Positions 8,822-16,220 of a stretch of 38,989 nucleotides of DNA are shown in pieces; the stretch's first letter is position 1; each line of letters starts with the position of its first letter. The DNA lies in the NCBI GenBank assembly GCA_902789675.1, contig CADAPG010000007.1, positions 1 through 38,989 on the forward strand. Direction: 5' to 3'. The translations under genes and the position numbers were made by a program. The notes under the pieces are model-generated. The model did not search any database, was not told where the DNA came from, and saw nothing but the letters and a program-made list of their open reading frames with translations. This DNA is from an uncultured Eubacteriales bacterium. Lineage in GTDB: Bacteria; Bacillota; Clostridia; Christensenellales; CAG-138.

Positions 8822-9853
8822 TTACCGGTGCGATGCGCCCGGCAGCTTTTCCAGCTCGCTTCGGGTGTGCCGGTGTCCGTGGTTTTCGTCCGTGACGTAA
8901 TGGTTATGCGCATGGGAATGCGTGACCGTATGCGTATGCGTCGAACCGTCGTGCGTATGGGTGAACGTATGCGTATGCACATGGACGTGATTCCGGATCA
9001 GCGTATCCATGACGACCAGCAACGTTCCTGGGATCATGACGGCAAGCGCGGCAAGGTACATCCATGTCGGTTTTTCTTTCAGGAACAGAAAGGACAGCAG
9101 CGCGCCGATGAACGGCGCCACGGCGTAATACGCGCTCGTCTTTGCGGCGCCGAAGACGTTCTGCGCGCGGACGTACAAAAAGATGGACAGACCGTAGGCA
9201 ACGAAGCCCAACAAAAGCGCAAGAGCTATGTAAAGAAGCGACGGCACCGTTTCTTTCTGAATAAAAGCGATCGCCAATGCGCCGAGACCGGAAAAAACGC
9301 CTTTCAGAATGACGATCTCATAGGTGCTTTTCGATGAGATTTTTCTCGTGCAGTTGTTCTCGAATCCCCAGCAGATCGTTGCCGCAAGCACCAGCAGGGA
9401 ACCGTATGAAAAGCGGAAGCTTTCCGCGCCGTCAAACGAAAGCAGAATGCTCGAAAGCGTAATGAGCGCGATCGCAAGCCACAGGCGCTTTGAGACGGTT
9501 TCCCTGAATACCGCAAGCGCGATCAGCGCCGTTGCGACGATCTCGAAATTGCCGAGCAAAGAGGCGTTCGACGCAAAGCCCATGGATAATCCGAGCATCA
9601 ACAGGATCGGTGCGGCGATATCCAGCACGATCATGCCGATCACAAACGGAAGATCCTTCCCGTTCAGCTTTTCCCGCTTTTCTTTTCGATCAAAAAGCGA
9701 TACGATCCCGATGCCGATCCCGGCGCCGAGATACAGCAGCGCAGCCATCGTCATCGCTCCGACGCGGTTCAGCAGCAGTTTGGACACGGGAATATTGACG
9801 GCATAAAATGCCGCTGCCAGGATCGCATACAGGATAGCCCTCGTTTTTTTCAT
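8822..9853 (-). CDS. EamA/DMT-family transporter with His-rich C-terminal tail
   Basis: A 343-residue inner-membrane permease of the drug/metabolite transporter superfamily. The body has two EamA repeats and about ten hydrophobic segments from residue 7 (ILYAILAAAFYAVNIPVSK) to about 285. About 55 residues follow, with runs such as HVHVHTHTFTHTHDG and THTHTVTHSHAHNHY, an unusual cytoplasmic or external tail able to bind transition metals. The start is given at ATG 9853, preceded by GGTGATGCGG; ATG 9859 or GTG 9862 are also possible. It is third in an operon with flavin reductase and TfoX-N genes. Family members export amino acids, nucleosides or drugs; the tail hints at metal sensing or transport, which is inference. 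Confidence 0.88.
   Translation of the reverse strand: MKKTRAILYAILAAAFYAVNIPVSKLLLNRVGAMTMAALLYLGAGIGIGIVSLFDRKEKREKLNGKDLPFVIGMIVLDIAAPILLMLGLSMGFASNASLLGNFEIVATALIALAVFRETVSKRLWLAIALITLSSILLSFDGAESFRFSYGSLLVLAATICWGFENNCTRKISSKSTYEIVILKGVFSGLGALAIAFIQKETVPSLLYIALALLLGFVAYGLSIFLYVRAQNVFGAAKTSAYYAVAPFIGALLSFLFLKEKPTWMYLAALAVMIPGTLLVVMDTLIRNHVHVHTHTFTHTHDGSTHTHTVTHSHAHNHYVTDENHGHRHTRSELEKLPGASHR
8880..8990. repeat. Short GTATGC/GTGCGT repeats encoding the His tail
   Basis: CGTATGCGTATGC and close variants recur in this stretch because the coding strand is rich in alternating His-Thr and His-Ser codons. Slippage at these hexamers could change tail length. Confidence 0.55.
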
Positions 9854-9886
9854 CCGCATCACCGTGTCAGATCGCGCCTGAATCTT

Positions 9887-10222
9887 TCATCTTGATTCTT
9901 CTGATCTCGTCAAATTGCGAGCTGCCTGTTTCTTCCGGAGATCGGCGGTGTCCTGAACCGCCTTCGGAAGCCATTCGGCGTTGACATAATCGAAAGGAAT
10001 CACCAGCTCCTGAATCCTGTCCTTTGGGGCGGGTCTTTGGATCTCTTCGGGGAGATACGCAAGTCCAACCTCGCGCAGCGAAAGCACACTGTCATGGATC
10101 CAGCCGACCGCCTGCCCGTCGCAATACAGGCAACAGCAGCCGAACATCTTTTTTGTGCTGACGTTCAGCCCTTTGAGCCGATCCATCCATTCGGCAACAA
10201 CGGATCCCTCTTCATACGGCAT
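9887..10222 (-). CDS. TfoX/Sxy N-terminal domain protein
   Basis: A 111-residue protein made of a single TfoX-N-like domain. Family phrases are WMDRLKGL, STKKMFGCCCLYCDGQAVGWIHDSVLSLR and the closing LPKAVQDTADL. In Proteobacteria TfoX/Sxy activates competence genes, but stand-alone short forms in Firmicutes have no settled role. Three adjacent Cys (CCCLYC near residue 29) are unusual and could be redox-active or bind metal. ATG 10222 has GGGG seven bases upstream. It is the middle gene of an operon, 20 bases after flavin reductase and 33 before the EamA gene. Not enough is visible to assign a function. Confidence 0.7.
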   Translation of the reverse strand: MPYEEGSVVAEWMDRLKGLNVSTKKMFGCCCLYCDGQAVGWIHDSVLSLREVGLAYLPEEIQRPAPKDRIQELVIPFDYVNAEWLPKAVQDTADLRKKQAARNLTRSEESR

Positions 10223-10242
10223 ATGGAAACCCCGTCAAGCGT

Positions 10243-10794
10243 TTATTTCAGCTTTGCGCCGTCCTTGAACGCGTTGCCCACCTTTTCGCCGAGCCCGACG
10301 TAGGCATAGTTGCACGGATCGAACGCGATCGGCTTCAGCTTTTTGAGATCGATCTTTCCGTCGGTCACGACGCTTTCGTCTGCCGACACGTTGACGATCT
10401 CGCCGACAAGGATGCCGCCTTCAAAGCTTTTCACCCTGCACTCCAGCGCCATCGGAAGCTCGTCGATCAGCGGCGCGTCGACGAACGCGCTCTTTGTGGC
10501 ATGGAACCCGGCTCTAAAAAACTTATCGGGAACCTTCGCGGCGGATTCGATCCCGACGTAATCGCACGGGATCACCGTATCCTCCGTGCCCATGCTGACC
10601 GTAAACGCCTTCCGGACCGTCAGATTGTCCGTGGTCTTGTGCTTGCCGAGGCTGATCGTGATCTCCGAAAAATCGGTCGTGATGCCCCACGCGGCGTTCA
10701 TGGCGTTCGGCACGCCGTTCTCGTCATAGGTCGCGATGATCAGGACCGGCTGCGGCAGCATGATCGGTTTTGCTCCGTAATTGACTCTGCTCAT
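10243..10794 (-). CDS. Flavin reductase family protein (FMN-binding split barrel)
   Basis: A 183-residue FMN-binding protein with the flavin-reductase-like fold: KPIMLPQPVLIIATYDENGVPNAMNAAWGI near the N-terminus, then SLGKHKTTDNL and FTVSMGTEDTV. This group reduces flavins or acts as a small NAD(P)H-linked flavoprotein in clostridia and archaea. The start at ATG 10794 is fixed by AAAAGGAGG; an upstream in-frame extension lacks any support. It leads an operon with the TfoX-N and EamA genes and has a clear promoter at 10856-10828. The substrate is unknown. Confidence 0.88.
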   Translation of the reverse strand: MSRVNYGAKPIMLPQPVLIIATYDENGVPNAMNAAWGITTDFSEITISLGKHKTTDNLTVRKAFTVSMGTEDTVIPCDYVGIESAAKVPDKFFRAGFHATKSAFVDAPLIDELPMALECRVKSFEGGILVGEIVNVSADESVVTDGKIDLKKLKPIAFDPCNYAYVGLGEKVGNAFKDGAKLK

Positions 10795-10827
10795 AATGAA
10801 AACCTCCTTTTCCCTGTTTACAGTTCC

Positions 10828-10856
10828 ATTATAGTCATGATCCGCTTTATTTGCAA
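10828..10856 (-). promoter_or_regulatory. Promoter of flavin reductase operon
   Basis: On the minus strand TTGCAA (10856-10851), 17 bp and TATAAT (10833-10828), about 30 bases before the start codon. Confidence 0.75.
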
Positions 10857-10981
10857 TCAAAATGCGAAAACGCACGTAAAAGCGCGCCGGTTGCCCGGTG
10901 CGCAAAATGCTGCGGAATCGTTGTACGGTTCGCGGTCAAAGCAGCGGCCCTTTGCGCTCGTTCAAATTGCGGGAAAACACC

Positions 10982-11010
10982 TTGCTTTTTCCGGCAGAAT
11001 AGGCTATGAT
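10982..11010 (+). promoter_or_regulatory. Promoter of cyclodeaminase-family gene
   Basis: TTGCTT (10982-10987), 17 bp and TATGAT (11005-11010), followed by a leader of about 50 bases. Confidence 0.65.
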
Positions 11011-11064
11011 CGGGTGTATAGTGAATTTGCACGCAGTATTCTTTTGACACAAGGAGAAACAACC

Positions 11065-11691
11065 ATGGTGCTTTCCGATCTGACGTTACATTCCTTCTTC
11101 GAGCTTCTCGGTTCCGACATGGCGGCTCCCGGCGGCGGCGCTGCTGCTGCCATGACCGGCTCTTTGGGCTCTGCGCTTGCCGAAATGGTGGGCAATCTGT
11201 CCCTCGATCGCCCGCAGTATGCCGCTTTCTCGGAGGAGATCCGTATCTGCAAGGAACGGTGCTCCGCGCTGCGCGCCGCGTTTCTCGACGCAATGGAGCG
11301 CGACGCCGACGCGTTCCACCGGTTCACGGCGGCGCTGAATCTGCCCAGAGAGACAGCGGAGGAAAAAAACGCGCGCACCGCCGCGATCCAGAACGCGCTG
11401 ATCCTTTGCATCGAATCGCCGCTGCACACGATGGAGCTTTCTCTCGACGCGGCAAAGATGATCGAGCGCATGCCGGGAAAGACAAACGCCAACGCCGTCA
11501 GCGACCTCGGTGTCGCGGTCATGATGCTGGAAGCGACCGTCCGCAGCGCCTGGCTGAACGTGCTGATCAACCTCGGCTATCTCAAGGACAGCGACAGAGC
11601 CGCTGTCTACCGCTACAGAGGCGAACAGCTGCTCAACGATACGCTTGCCTGCACCGGCGCGGTTTACGAGCAGGTGCTCGGCATGCTCTGA
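11065..11691 (+). CDS. Cyclodeaminase/cyclohydrolase family protein (FTCD C-domain type)
   Basis: A 208-residue single-domain member of the formiminotransferase-cyclodeaminase C-terminal family. The diagnostic FFELLGSDMAAPGGGAAAAM followed by GSLGSALAEMVGNLSL sits at residues 9-44; the rest is helical, as expected. Family enzymes act on folate one-carbon units: cyclodeaminase converts 5-formimino-THF to methenyl-THF, and related proteins are methenyl-THF cyclohydrolases. ATG 11065 follows AAGGAG; longer in-frame starts are not supported. It is monocistronic, with its own promoter and terminator. No formiminotransferase or histidine-degradation gene is in view, so cyclohydrolase activity or serine-cycle folate work is as likely as deamination. 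Confidence 0.88.
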   Translation: MVLSDLTLHSFFELLGSDMAAPGGGAAAAMTGSLGSALAEMVGNLSLDRPQYAAFSEEIRICKERCSALRAAFLDAMERDADAFHRFTAALNLPRETAEEKNARTAAIQNALILCIESPLHTMELSLDAAKMIERMPGKTNANAVSDLGVAVMMLEATVRSAWLNVLINLGYLKDSDRAAVYRYRGEQLLNDTLACTGAVYEQVLGML

Positions 11692-11729
11692 TTCTGTCCG
11701 CGGAGGTTTCGCTGCAAGTATATGAATGG

Positions 11730-11756
11730 ACCCGCCGAACAGGACCGGCGGGTTTT
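11730..11756 (+). terminator. Intrinsic terminator after cyclodeaminase gene
   Basis: ACCCGCCG and CGGCGGGT form an 8-bp stem (11730-11753) followed by TTTTA. It overlaps the end of the convergent hydrolase gene. Confidence 0.8.
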
Positions 11757-12501
11757 ATGATTTCTGCAGGATCCTCCCGATCATCCGGGCATATTCTTCC
11801 GGATGATTGATTGAAAACTCGCCGTGATACAGACCGGGGATCACGGTCTTTTTGCTTCCCGGAACGGCGTTGTTTATCATGTCCAGAGAGCGCAGGATCC
11901 GGCGGTTTTCCTTCGCTCCCGCAAAAAGATGCAGCTGCGCCGTCGTCTCCGAGATCGCAGGCTTTATGGAATACGCCGTGTTTGCTTTTAAGAAGGCGAT
12001 CATATCGGACTTTTCGATCGCGCAGGTATCGCGATAATAGTCCTCAAACAGCGACGGCTTCAGATGCAGGGAGCGGAACTGCAGCTTTGCAAAGGATCTC
12101 CTGCGAATCAGTCCGTAACTCGAGCCGAACGCCGGACCGATCAGCGCATTGGTCAGTTTGTCCGGAACAACCGCCGCGCTTTCCGCGATCGCGTATCTGC
12201 AAATATCCTTGCGTTGGGATAGCATTTCCAAAAGCACCTGTCCGCCGAGGGAAAGCCCTCCGATCAGCAGAACGCTGCCTCCTAAATGCGCATCGATAAA
12301 AGCGATGATCCCTGCGGCATTGTCCTCGATGGAGGTAAACGGTCGGTCGCTTCCGGCGTGCCCGTCCAGGATCGGCAGGACGACACGGTAATCAGACCGG
12401 AGAAGCTCAGCTTCCTCCCGGTAATTCCACACGGAAAGTCCCCCGCCGTGCAGCAGAAGGATCGTTTCCGGATTCCCTGCTCCATACTCCCGATAATTCA
12501 T
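11755..12501 (-). CDS. Alpha/beta hydrolase
   Basis: A 248-residue alpha/beta-hydrolase-fold protein. Oxyanion-hole motif HGGG is at 18-21, the region DGHAGSDRP at 46-54, and the nucleophile elbow GLSLGG has Ser84. The likely catalytic His is in GLYHGEFSINHPEEY near the C-terminus. There is no signal peptide. ATG 12501 follows GAGGAGGTCCT, which overlaps the stop of the preceding EFR1 gene only 9 bases upstream, so the two are translated from one message. It may be an esterase, a lactonase or a thioesterase; the sequence does not say. Confidence 0.85.
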   Translation of the reverse strand: MNYREYGAGNPETILLLHGGGLSVWNYREEAELLRSDYRVVLPILDGHAGSDRPFTSIEDNAAGIIAFIDAHLGGSVLLIGGLSLGGQVLLEMLSQRKDICRYAIAESAAVVPDKLTNALIGPAFGSSYGLIRRRSFAKLQFRSLHLKPSLFEDYYRDTCAIEKSDMIAFLKANTAYSIKPAISETTAQLHLFAGAKENRRILRSLDMINNAVPGSKKTVIPGLYHGEFSINHPEEYARMIGRILQKS

Positions 12502-12510
12502 AGGACCTCC

Positions 12511-13350
12511 TCAATCCTGCCTGCCGGCGAAATAGCGCTCATAGGATTTTCTGCAGTAGCGTCCGAGCGTTGCGGAAGCAGGATCGCGGGTGAAATCGTA
12601 GGGACCGTTGACGCGCATAAAGTCGATGAGCCCGATGTGAATCGCATCGGTCGGGCAGTTGAACGAGCAGCGCACGCAGCCGATGCAGCTTTTGCCGAAG
12701 CGGAATTTGCCGTTCTCGAAGGTGATGTTCTTCGTCGGACAGTTTTTGACGCACTTTTTGCATCGCACGCACTTCTTCGGATCGACGCGGAACAGCCTGC
12801 CGTTTTTCGGATAGAACCAATGCTCGATACGGCAGAGCGCGGAAACGATCTTCGCGGAAAGCGGCGCGGCGATCGGCGCATCCTCTCCGTTTGTGATCCT
12901 CTCTGCCGCGTCCGGGATGCGTTTCTGCGCCGTTTCCCACATGCGCGACGCCAGTTCGTCCGTGTGCCGGAAGACCATGTTATAGGGCATGATATAGTGA
13001 AATTCGCCCTTGATGCAATACCCGTTCTTTCGGAGAATGCGGATCGGTTCCGCAGAGGAATTGTCGTTCAGACGCAGCGGCTCGCCGGAGGTTTTCAAAA
13101 ACCAGACGTTCCCGCCGCCCCTGAGATTGCGGCAGAAGGTTTTCAAAATGCGCGGCAGATTGAAGCCGTAGACCGGATAACAGATCACAAGGTCGCGCTC
13201 CTCCGCCCTTTCCGACCCGTCCGCGATCTCGTGAAAACCGACCGATACGCCCCGCTCGATGAGCGCCGTCTCCAATGCCTTTGCGCATTTTAAGGTGTTC
13301 CCCGTTCCCGAAAAAACCCATATTCCGATCCGCTTTGCCGTCTGCTCCAT
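12511..13350 (-). CDS. EFR1-type flavodoxin-ferredoxin fusion protein
   Basis: A 279-residue electron-transfer protein. The N-terminal flavodoxin-like fold has the FMN phosphate loop SGTGNT at 14-19 and the flavin-side phrase CYPVYGFNLP at 57-66. The C-terminal part has two [4Fe-4S] motifs: Cys 194, 197, 200, 204 (CVRCKKCVKNCP) and Cys 222, 225, 228, 232 (CIGCVRCSFNCP). This matches the EFR1 family, common in anaerobic Firmicutes, whose partners are mostly unknown. Its promoter lies inside the terminator of the AI-2E gene. It is followed at 9 bases by an alpha/beta hydrolase, so it may feed electrons to a reaction on the same substrate; that is inference. Confidence 0.92.
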   Translation of the reverse strand: MEQTAKRIGIWVFSGTGNTLKCAKALETALIERGVSVGFHEIADGSERAEERDLVICYPVYGFNLPRILKTFCRNLRGGGNVWFLKTSGEPLRLNDNSSAEPIRILRKNGYCIKGEFHYIMPYNMVFRHTDELASRMWETAQKRIPDAAERITNGEDAPIAAPLSAKIVSALCRIEHWFYPKNGRLFRVDPKKCVRCKKCVKNCPTKNITFENGKFRFGKSCIGCVRCSFNCPTDAIHIGLIDFMRVNGPYDFTRDPASATLGRYCRKSYERYFAGRQD

Positions 13351-13385
13351 TGCCCCGCTGTCCTTATGCCCCGATTGATGGGATC

Positions 13386-13414
13386 AGTTTACCATATTCC
13401 GCCCGCCGATGCAA
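13386..13414 (-). promoter_or_regulatory. EFR1 promoter
   Basis: On the minus strand TTGCAT (13414-13409), 17 bp and TAAACT (13391-13386), with an extended TGG before the -10. The -35 abuts the T run of the upstream terminator. Confidence 0.6.
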
Positions 13415-13444
13415 GAAAAGAGCCGAAGCGTGCTGCTTCGGCTC
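13414..13444 (-). terminator. Intrinsic terminator after AI-2E gene
   Basis: On the minus strand GAGCCGAAGC-AGCAC-GCTTCGGCTC (13444-13420) is a perfect 10-bp stem followed by TTTTCTT. Confidence 0.9.
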
Positions 13445-13463
13445 ATGGAATTTCTGTGCGGAA

Positions 13464-14609
13464 TCACTCCCCCGTTTGTTCGGGCGGCGATCCGCCGTCC
13501 GGCTTGCGTCTTGCTTCCAGCCAGGGCATGAAATACTCCTTATACAGCATGTCCAGGATCGCGACGCCGGGGATCGCAAGGAGGATGCCGACAATCCCGA
13601 ACATTCTGCCGCCGATCACAATGCCGACCAGGATCCACAGCCCCGGAACCCCGAGGGAGTCCCCGAACAGCTTGGGCTTGATGAAATAGGCGTCGACGCA
13701 CTGCAGCACGACCGTGAAGATCAGAAACGCAAGCGCGTACCACGGCTTGACCAGCACGAGCACGAACCCGCCGATGCCCGCGCCGATGACCGGTCCGAAG
13801 GTCGGGATCAGATTGGTGACCGCGACCACAAACGAGACGAGACCGACGTACGGCATGCCGAGGATCGTCATAAAGAGCGCGTTCACGCACCCGATGATCA
13901 GGCTGTCCAGCAGATTGAACGCGATATAGCGGTTGAAGATCTTGTGGCTCTTTGCGAAGAAGTCCTTGATCTTTTCATATCTGCTTTCGCTGACGGACGC
14001 CCTGAGCAGGCGCTTTCCGCCCTCCTTCAGGCGGCGCTTTGAACAGAGCAGATAGATCGACAGCAGAAACGCGATCAAAAACAGCAGCACTTCTTTTCCG
14101 GCGCTGACCGACATGCTGAGGATCGTATTGAGATTGTTTTTAACGAAATCCGTTACCGTCTCAAGAATCGCTTCGGAGGAGCTGATCACATGGTCCAGAT
14201 GCAAGGTCGAAGCGGAAACGCCGATCCGATCGAGCACGTCGTTGACCGTCGCCGCGTACGTATCCAGATTTGCAACGAACATGCTGATGCTTTCGATCAG
14301 CTGCGGGATCAGGATCAGCATCAGAAGCGCGAGGAACAGGACCACCGTGATGAACGCAAGTACCGTGGACAGGGATTCCCGTGTTTTTTCCTTCTTGATG
14401 CGGCGAAACACGCTGCGCTCGTACAGCTTTGACAGCGGATTGATGAGATACGCGATCACGCAGCCGAGGATCACCGGTCTGAAATACCCCAGGAACGTCC
14501 TGATTCCCTCCCGGACGCCCGGAAGATGCGTCAGTACGACATACAGAATGACGGCGATGCACGCTGCAATCGTATAGTTGAACCATGGTTTTTCCTTCAA
14601 GTGTTTCAT
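13464..14609 (-). CDS. AI-2E family transporter (TqsA/YdiK/PerM-like)
   Basis: A 381-residue polytopic membrane protein of usual family length. It has an N-terminal hydrophobic pair (residues 11-27 and 40-56), a central soluble segment, and a C-terminal bundle with the family signature NLIPTFGPVIGAGIGG followed by long hydrophobic helices (VLVKPWYALAFLIF, GLWILVGIVIGGRMFGIVGILLAIP). Members export small molecules or ions; AI-2 export is shown only for TqsA, and other members are Na+/H+ antiporters. ATG 14609 follows CGGGAGGCGG. It is transcribed alone. Confidence 0.93.
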   Translation of the reverse strand: MKHLKEKPWFNYTIAACIAVILYVVLTHLPGVREGIRTFLGYFRPVILGCVIAYLINPLSKLYERSVFRRIKKEKTRESLSTVLAFITVVLFLALLMLILIPQLIESISMFVANLDTYAATVNDVLDRIGVSASTLHLDHVISSSEAILETVTDFVKNNLNTILSMSVSAGKEVLLFLIAFLLSIYLLCSKRRLKEGGKRLLRASVSESRYEKIKDFFAKSHKIFNRYIAFNLLDSLIIGCVNALFMTILGMPYVGLVSFVVAVTNLIPTFGPVIGAGIGGFVLVLVKPWYALAFLIFTVVLQCVDAYFIKPKLFGDSLGVPGLWILVGIVIGGRMFGIVGILLAIPGVAILDMLYKEYFMPWLEARRKPDGGSPPEQTGE

Positions 14610-14641
14610 CCGACCGCCTCCCGAAGCTGTTCTGCAGAATG

Positions 14642-14671
14642 ATTATACACCCGATTGCGTCCATACATCAA
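14642..14671 (-). promoter_or_regulatory. AI-2E gene promoter
   Basis: On the minus strand TTGATG (14671-14666), 18 bp and TATAAT (14647-14642). The -35 overlaps a short palindrome TCAAGA-N5-TCTTGA (14668-14684). Confidence 0.55.
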
Positions 14672-14704
14672 GAAAAAATCTTGAATCGTGCGCATACAAC
14701 ACAA

Positions 14705-16219
14705 TTATACGTCCAGCTCCGTGACTTCCTTCGGATACTCTCGCAGCTCGTCCGGCTCGTGCAGCGGATCCCAGACCTGCGCGAAGAACGGGTCGACCTT
14801 GGCGCGCGCGCCGTAGTTCCAGCTCCTGCGTTCGCATTCCGGACACCAGTGCCCGCCCTCCAGCACGAGCCGCGGGCTTGCTTCGAACTCGTGACCGAAC
14901 GCGCAGCAAAAGCGCAGCTTGGTTTTCCAGTCGCCTTTCTGCATGGATTCGGAAAGCAGCTTGCCGCCGCGAAACTGCGCCGCACCCTGCATATCCTCGA
15001 AGGTCAGCTCGCTTTCCGGCTTCGATTCGTCGAAGCCGTGGTCGATCTGCACGACCGTGTCCCAATCGGTGAAATGCTGCATTTCGGAGGTCTTTTCCGG
15101 AAGCGTCTCCCACGCTTTGCGGCTTCCCCAGTACGCCTCGATATGATCCTCCATGTTCGCGTCGATAAAATGCTTGGTGCCGTGCTCGCTGTTCAGGAGC
15201 TTTTTGAACGTGCTCTTGATGACGGAGCCCATCAGACGCTGCCCGCCGGGGAGCCTGCAGATGATCCTGCCGAACGGCTTTGCCGTGCCGAGTTCCTTTA
15301 AGTATGCCTCGTAGAAATACTGCATGCTGTCGGAACGGAAGTGCAGATAGTCTTCGAGCTTGTCCGAATCGAGATAATACTGTCCGTGGAAGTTGCGCGT
15401 GGCGTTGACCTTCGGGTCGATCACACAGTCGATATTCTTGATGCCGATCTCGCCGTACATGAGCTTGTACATCGTCAGCGTATCGACGCGGCAGGACGCG
15501 CCGCCGCCGATGTTGTAGATATGCCCCCAGAACGAGCCGTCGAGCGTGCCGTCCGCTTCAAACGCGCAGAGGTTGCGCATCAGTCTGCCGCTGTCGCGGT
15601 CGGAGACGTATTCCAGCACGTTGTCGAGGCAGTTGTGGAACTGGATCGCGTCGCGGATCTTTGCCATGGCCGGCCCGATGATGCCGGTTTGACGGAGGCT
15701 CACCCAATACCTGAGTCCGCTTTCGATCACATACCGCTCCGCGGCGACCTTGGATACGGCGTAGTAGTCGAACATGCTCGGCTTGATCGGATCGCCGACC
15801 CTGCCCCAATGGATCGGGGGCATGCGGTCGCCGGTCTCCGCGACGGTGCCGATGTAGACGAACCTGCAGGTCTCGGTCTTGCCCGTGTCCTTGATCGCCT
15901 CGATCAGATTGCGCGTCGAGCCGTAGTTGTTCTGCATCGCCTTCTTGGGAAAATAGTCCGCCTGCGGGGAAACAAACGCCGCAATGTGCAGTACGATATC
16001 GGAAAGCTCAATGCACTTGCGCACATCGTCCTTGTTCAGAAGATCGCCCCAGACGATCGAAAGGCCTTTCTGCTCCGTGTATGGTGCGAACAGCTTGCGG
16101 TTCTTTTCACTGTCGCGCACAAGAATCACAAGGTTATAGAGCGTTCCCAGATCGGGCAGCATCGCCTTGAAGCTTTCAAAGCCCATGCCGCCGGCTGCGC
16201 CTGTCAGCAATACTTTCAT
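14705..16219 (-). CDS. Extended-SDR epimerase/dehydratase with C-terminal zinc-ribbon-like region
   Basis: A 504-residue protein, long for its family. Residues 1-320 are an extended SDR: TGAAGGMG at 6-13 for NAD(P), HIAAFVSP at 78-85, VYIGTVAETG (121-130) as the catalytic Ser/Thr strand, and Y153-A-V-S-K157. The family includes nucleotide-sugar epimerases and 3-beta-hydroxysteroid-type dehydrogenases. Residues about 320-504 are an extra domain ending in a likely zinc site (C439-x3-H443 and C459-x2-C462; FGHEFEASPRLVLEGGHWCPEC). ATG 16219 starts one base after the stop of the upstream epimerase, with GGGAGA inside that gene, so translation is coupled. The substrate is unknown. Confidence 0.85.
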   Translation of the reverse strand: MKVLLTGAAGGMGFESFKAMLPDLGTLYNLVILVRDSEKNRKLFAPYTEQKGLSIVWGDLLNKDDVRKCIELSDIVLHIAAFVSPQADYFPKKAMQNNYGSTRNLIEAIKDTGKTETCRFVYIGTVAETGDRMPPIHWGRVGDPIKPSMFDYYAVSKVAAERYVIESGLRYWVSLRQTGIIGPAMAKIRDAIQFHNCLDNVLEYVSDRDSGRLMRNLCAFEADGTLDGSFWGHIYNIGGGASCRVDTLTMYKLMYGEIGIKNIDCVIDPKVNATRNFHGQYYLDSDKLEDYLHFRSDSMQYFYEAYLKELGTAKPFGRIICRLPGGQRLMGSVIKSTFKKLLNSEHGTKHFIDANMEDHIEAYWGSRKAWETLPEKTSEMQHFTDWDTVVQIDHGFDESKPESELTFEDMQGAAQFRGGKLLSESMQKGDWKTKLRFCCAFGHEFEASPRLVLEGGHWCPECERRSWNYGARAKVDPFFAQVWDPLHEPDELREYPKEVTELDV

Positions 16220-16220
16220 C

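Noticed and set aside
8880-8990. Rightward repeat of GTATGC as a satellite or CRISPR-like array
   Set aside because: The repeats are short, irregular and explained by His-Thr codons of the EamA tail.
10882-10903. GCGCGCCGG-TTGC-CCGGTGCGC hairpin between divergent genes
   Set aside because: The stem is good in the rightward sense but has no T run there, and leftward it has an A-C mismatch and only TTTT. No role could be supported.
14668-14684. Palindrome TCAAGA-N5-TCTTGA as terminator of the 504-residue epimerase gene
   Set aside because: The T-rich part is in the loop, not after the stem, and the site overlaps the AI-2E -35 box. No sound terminator could be named.
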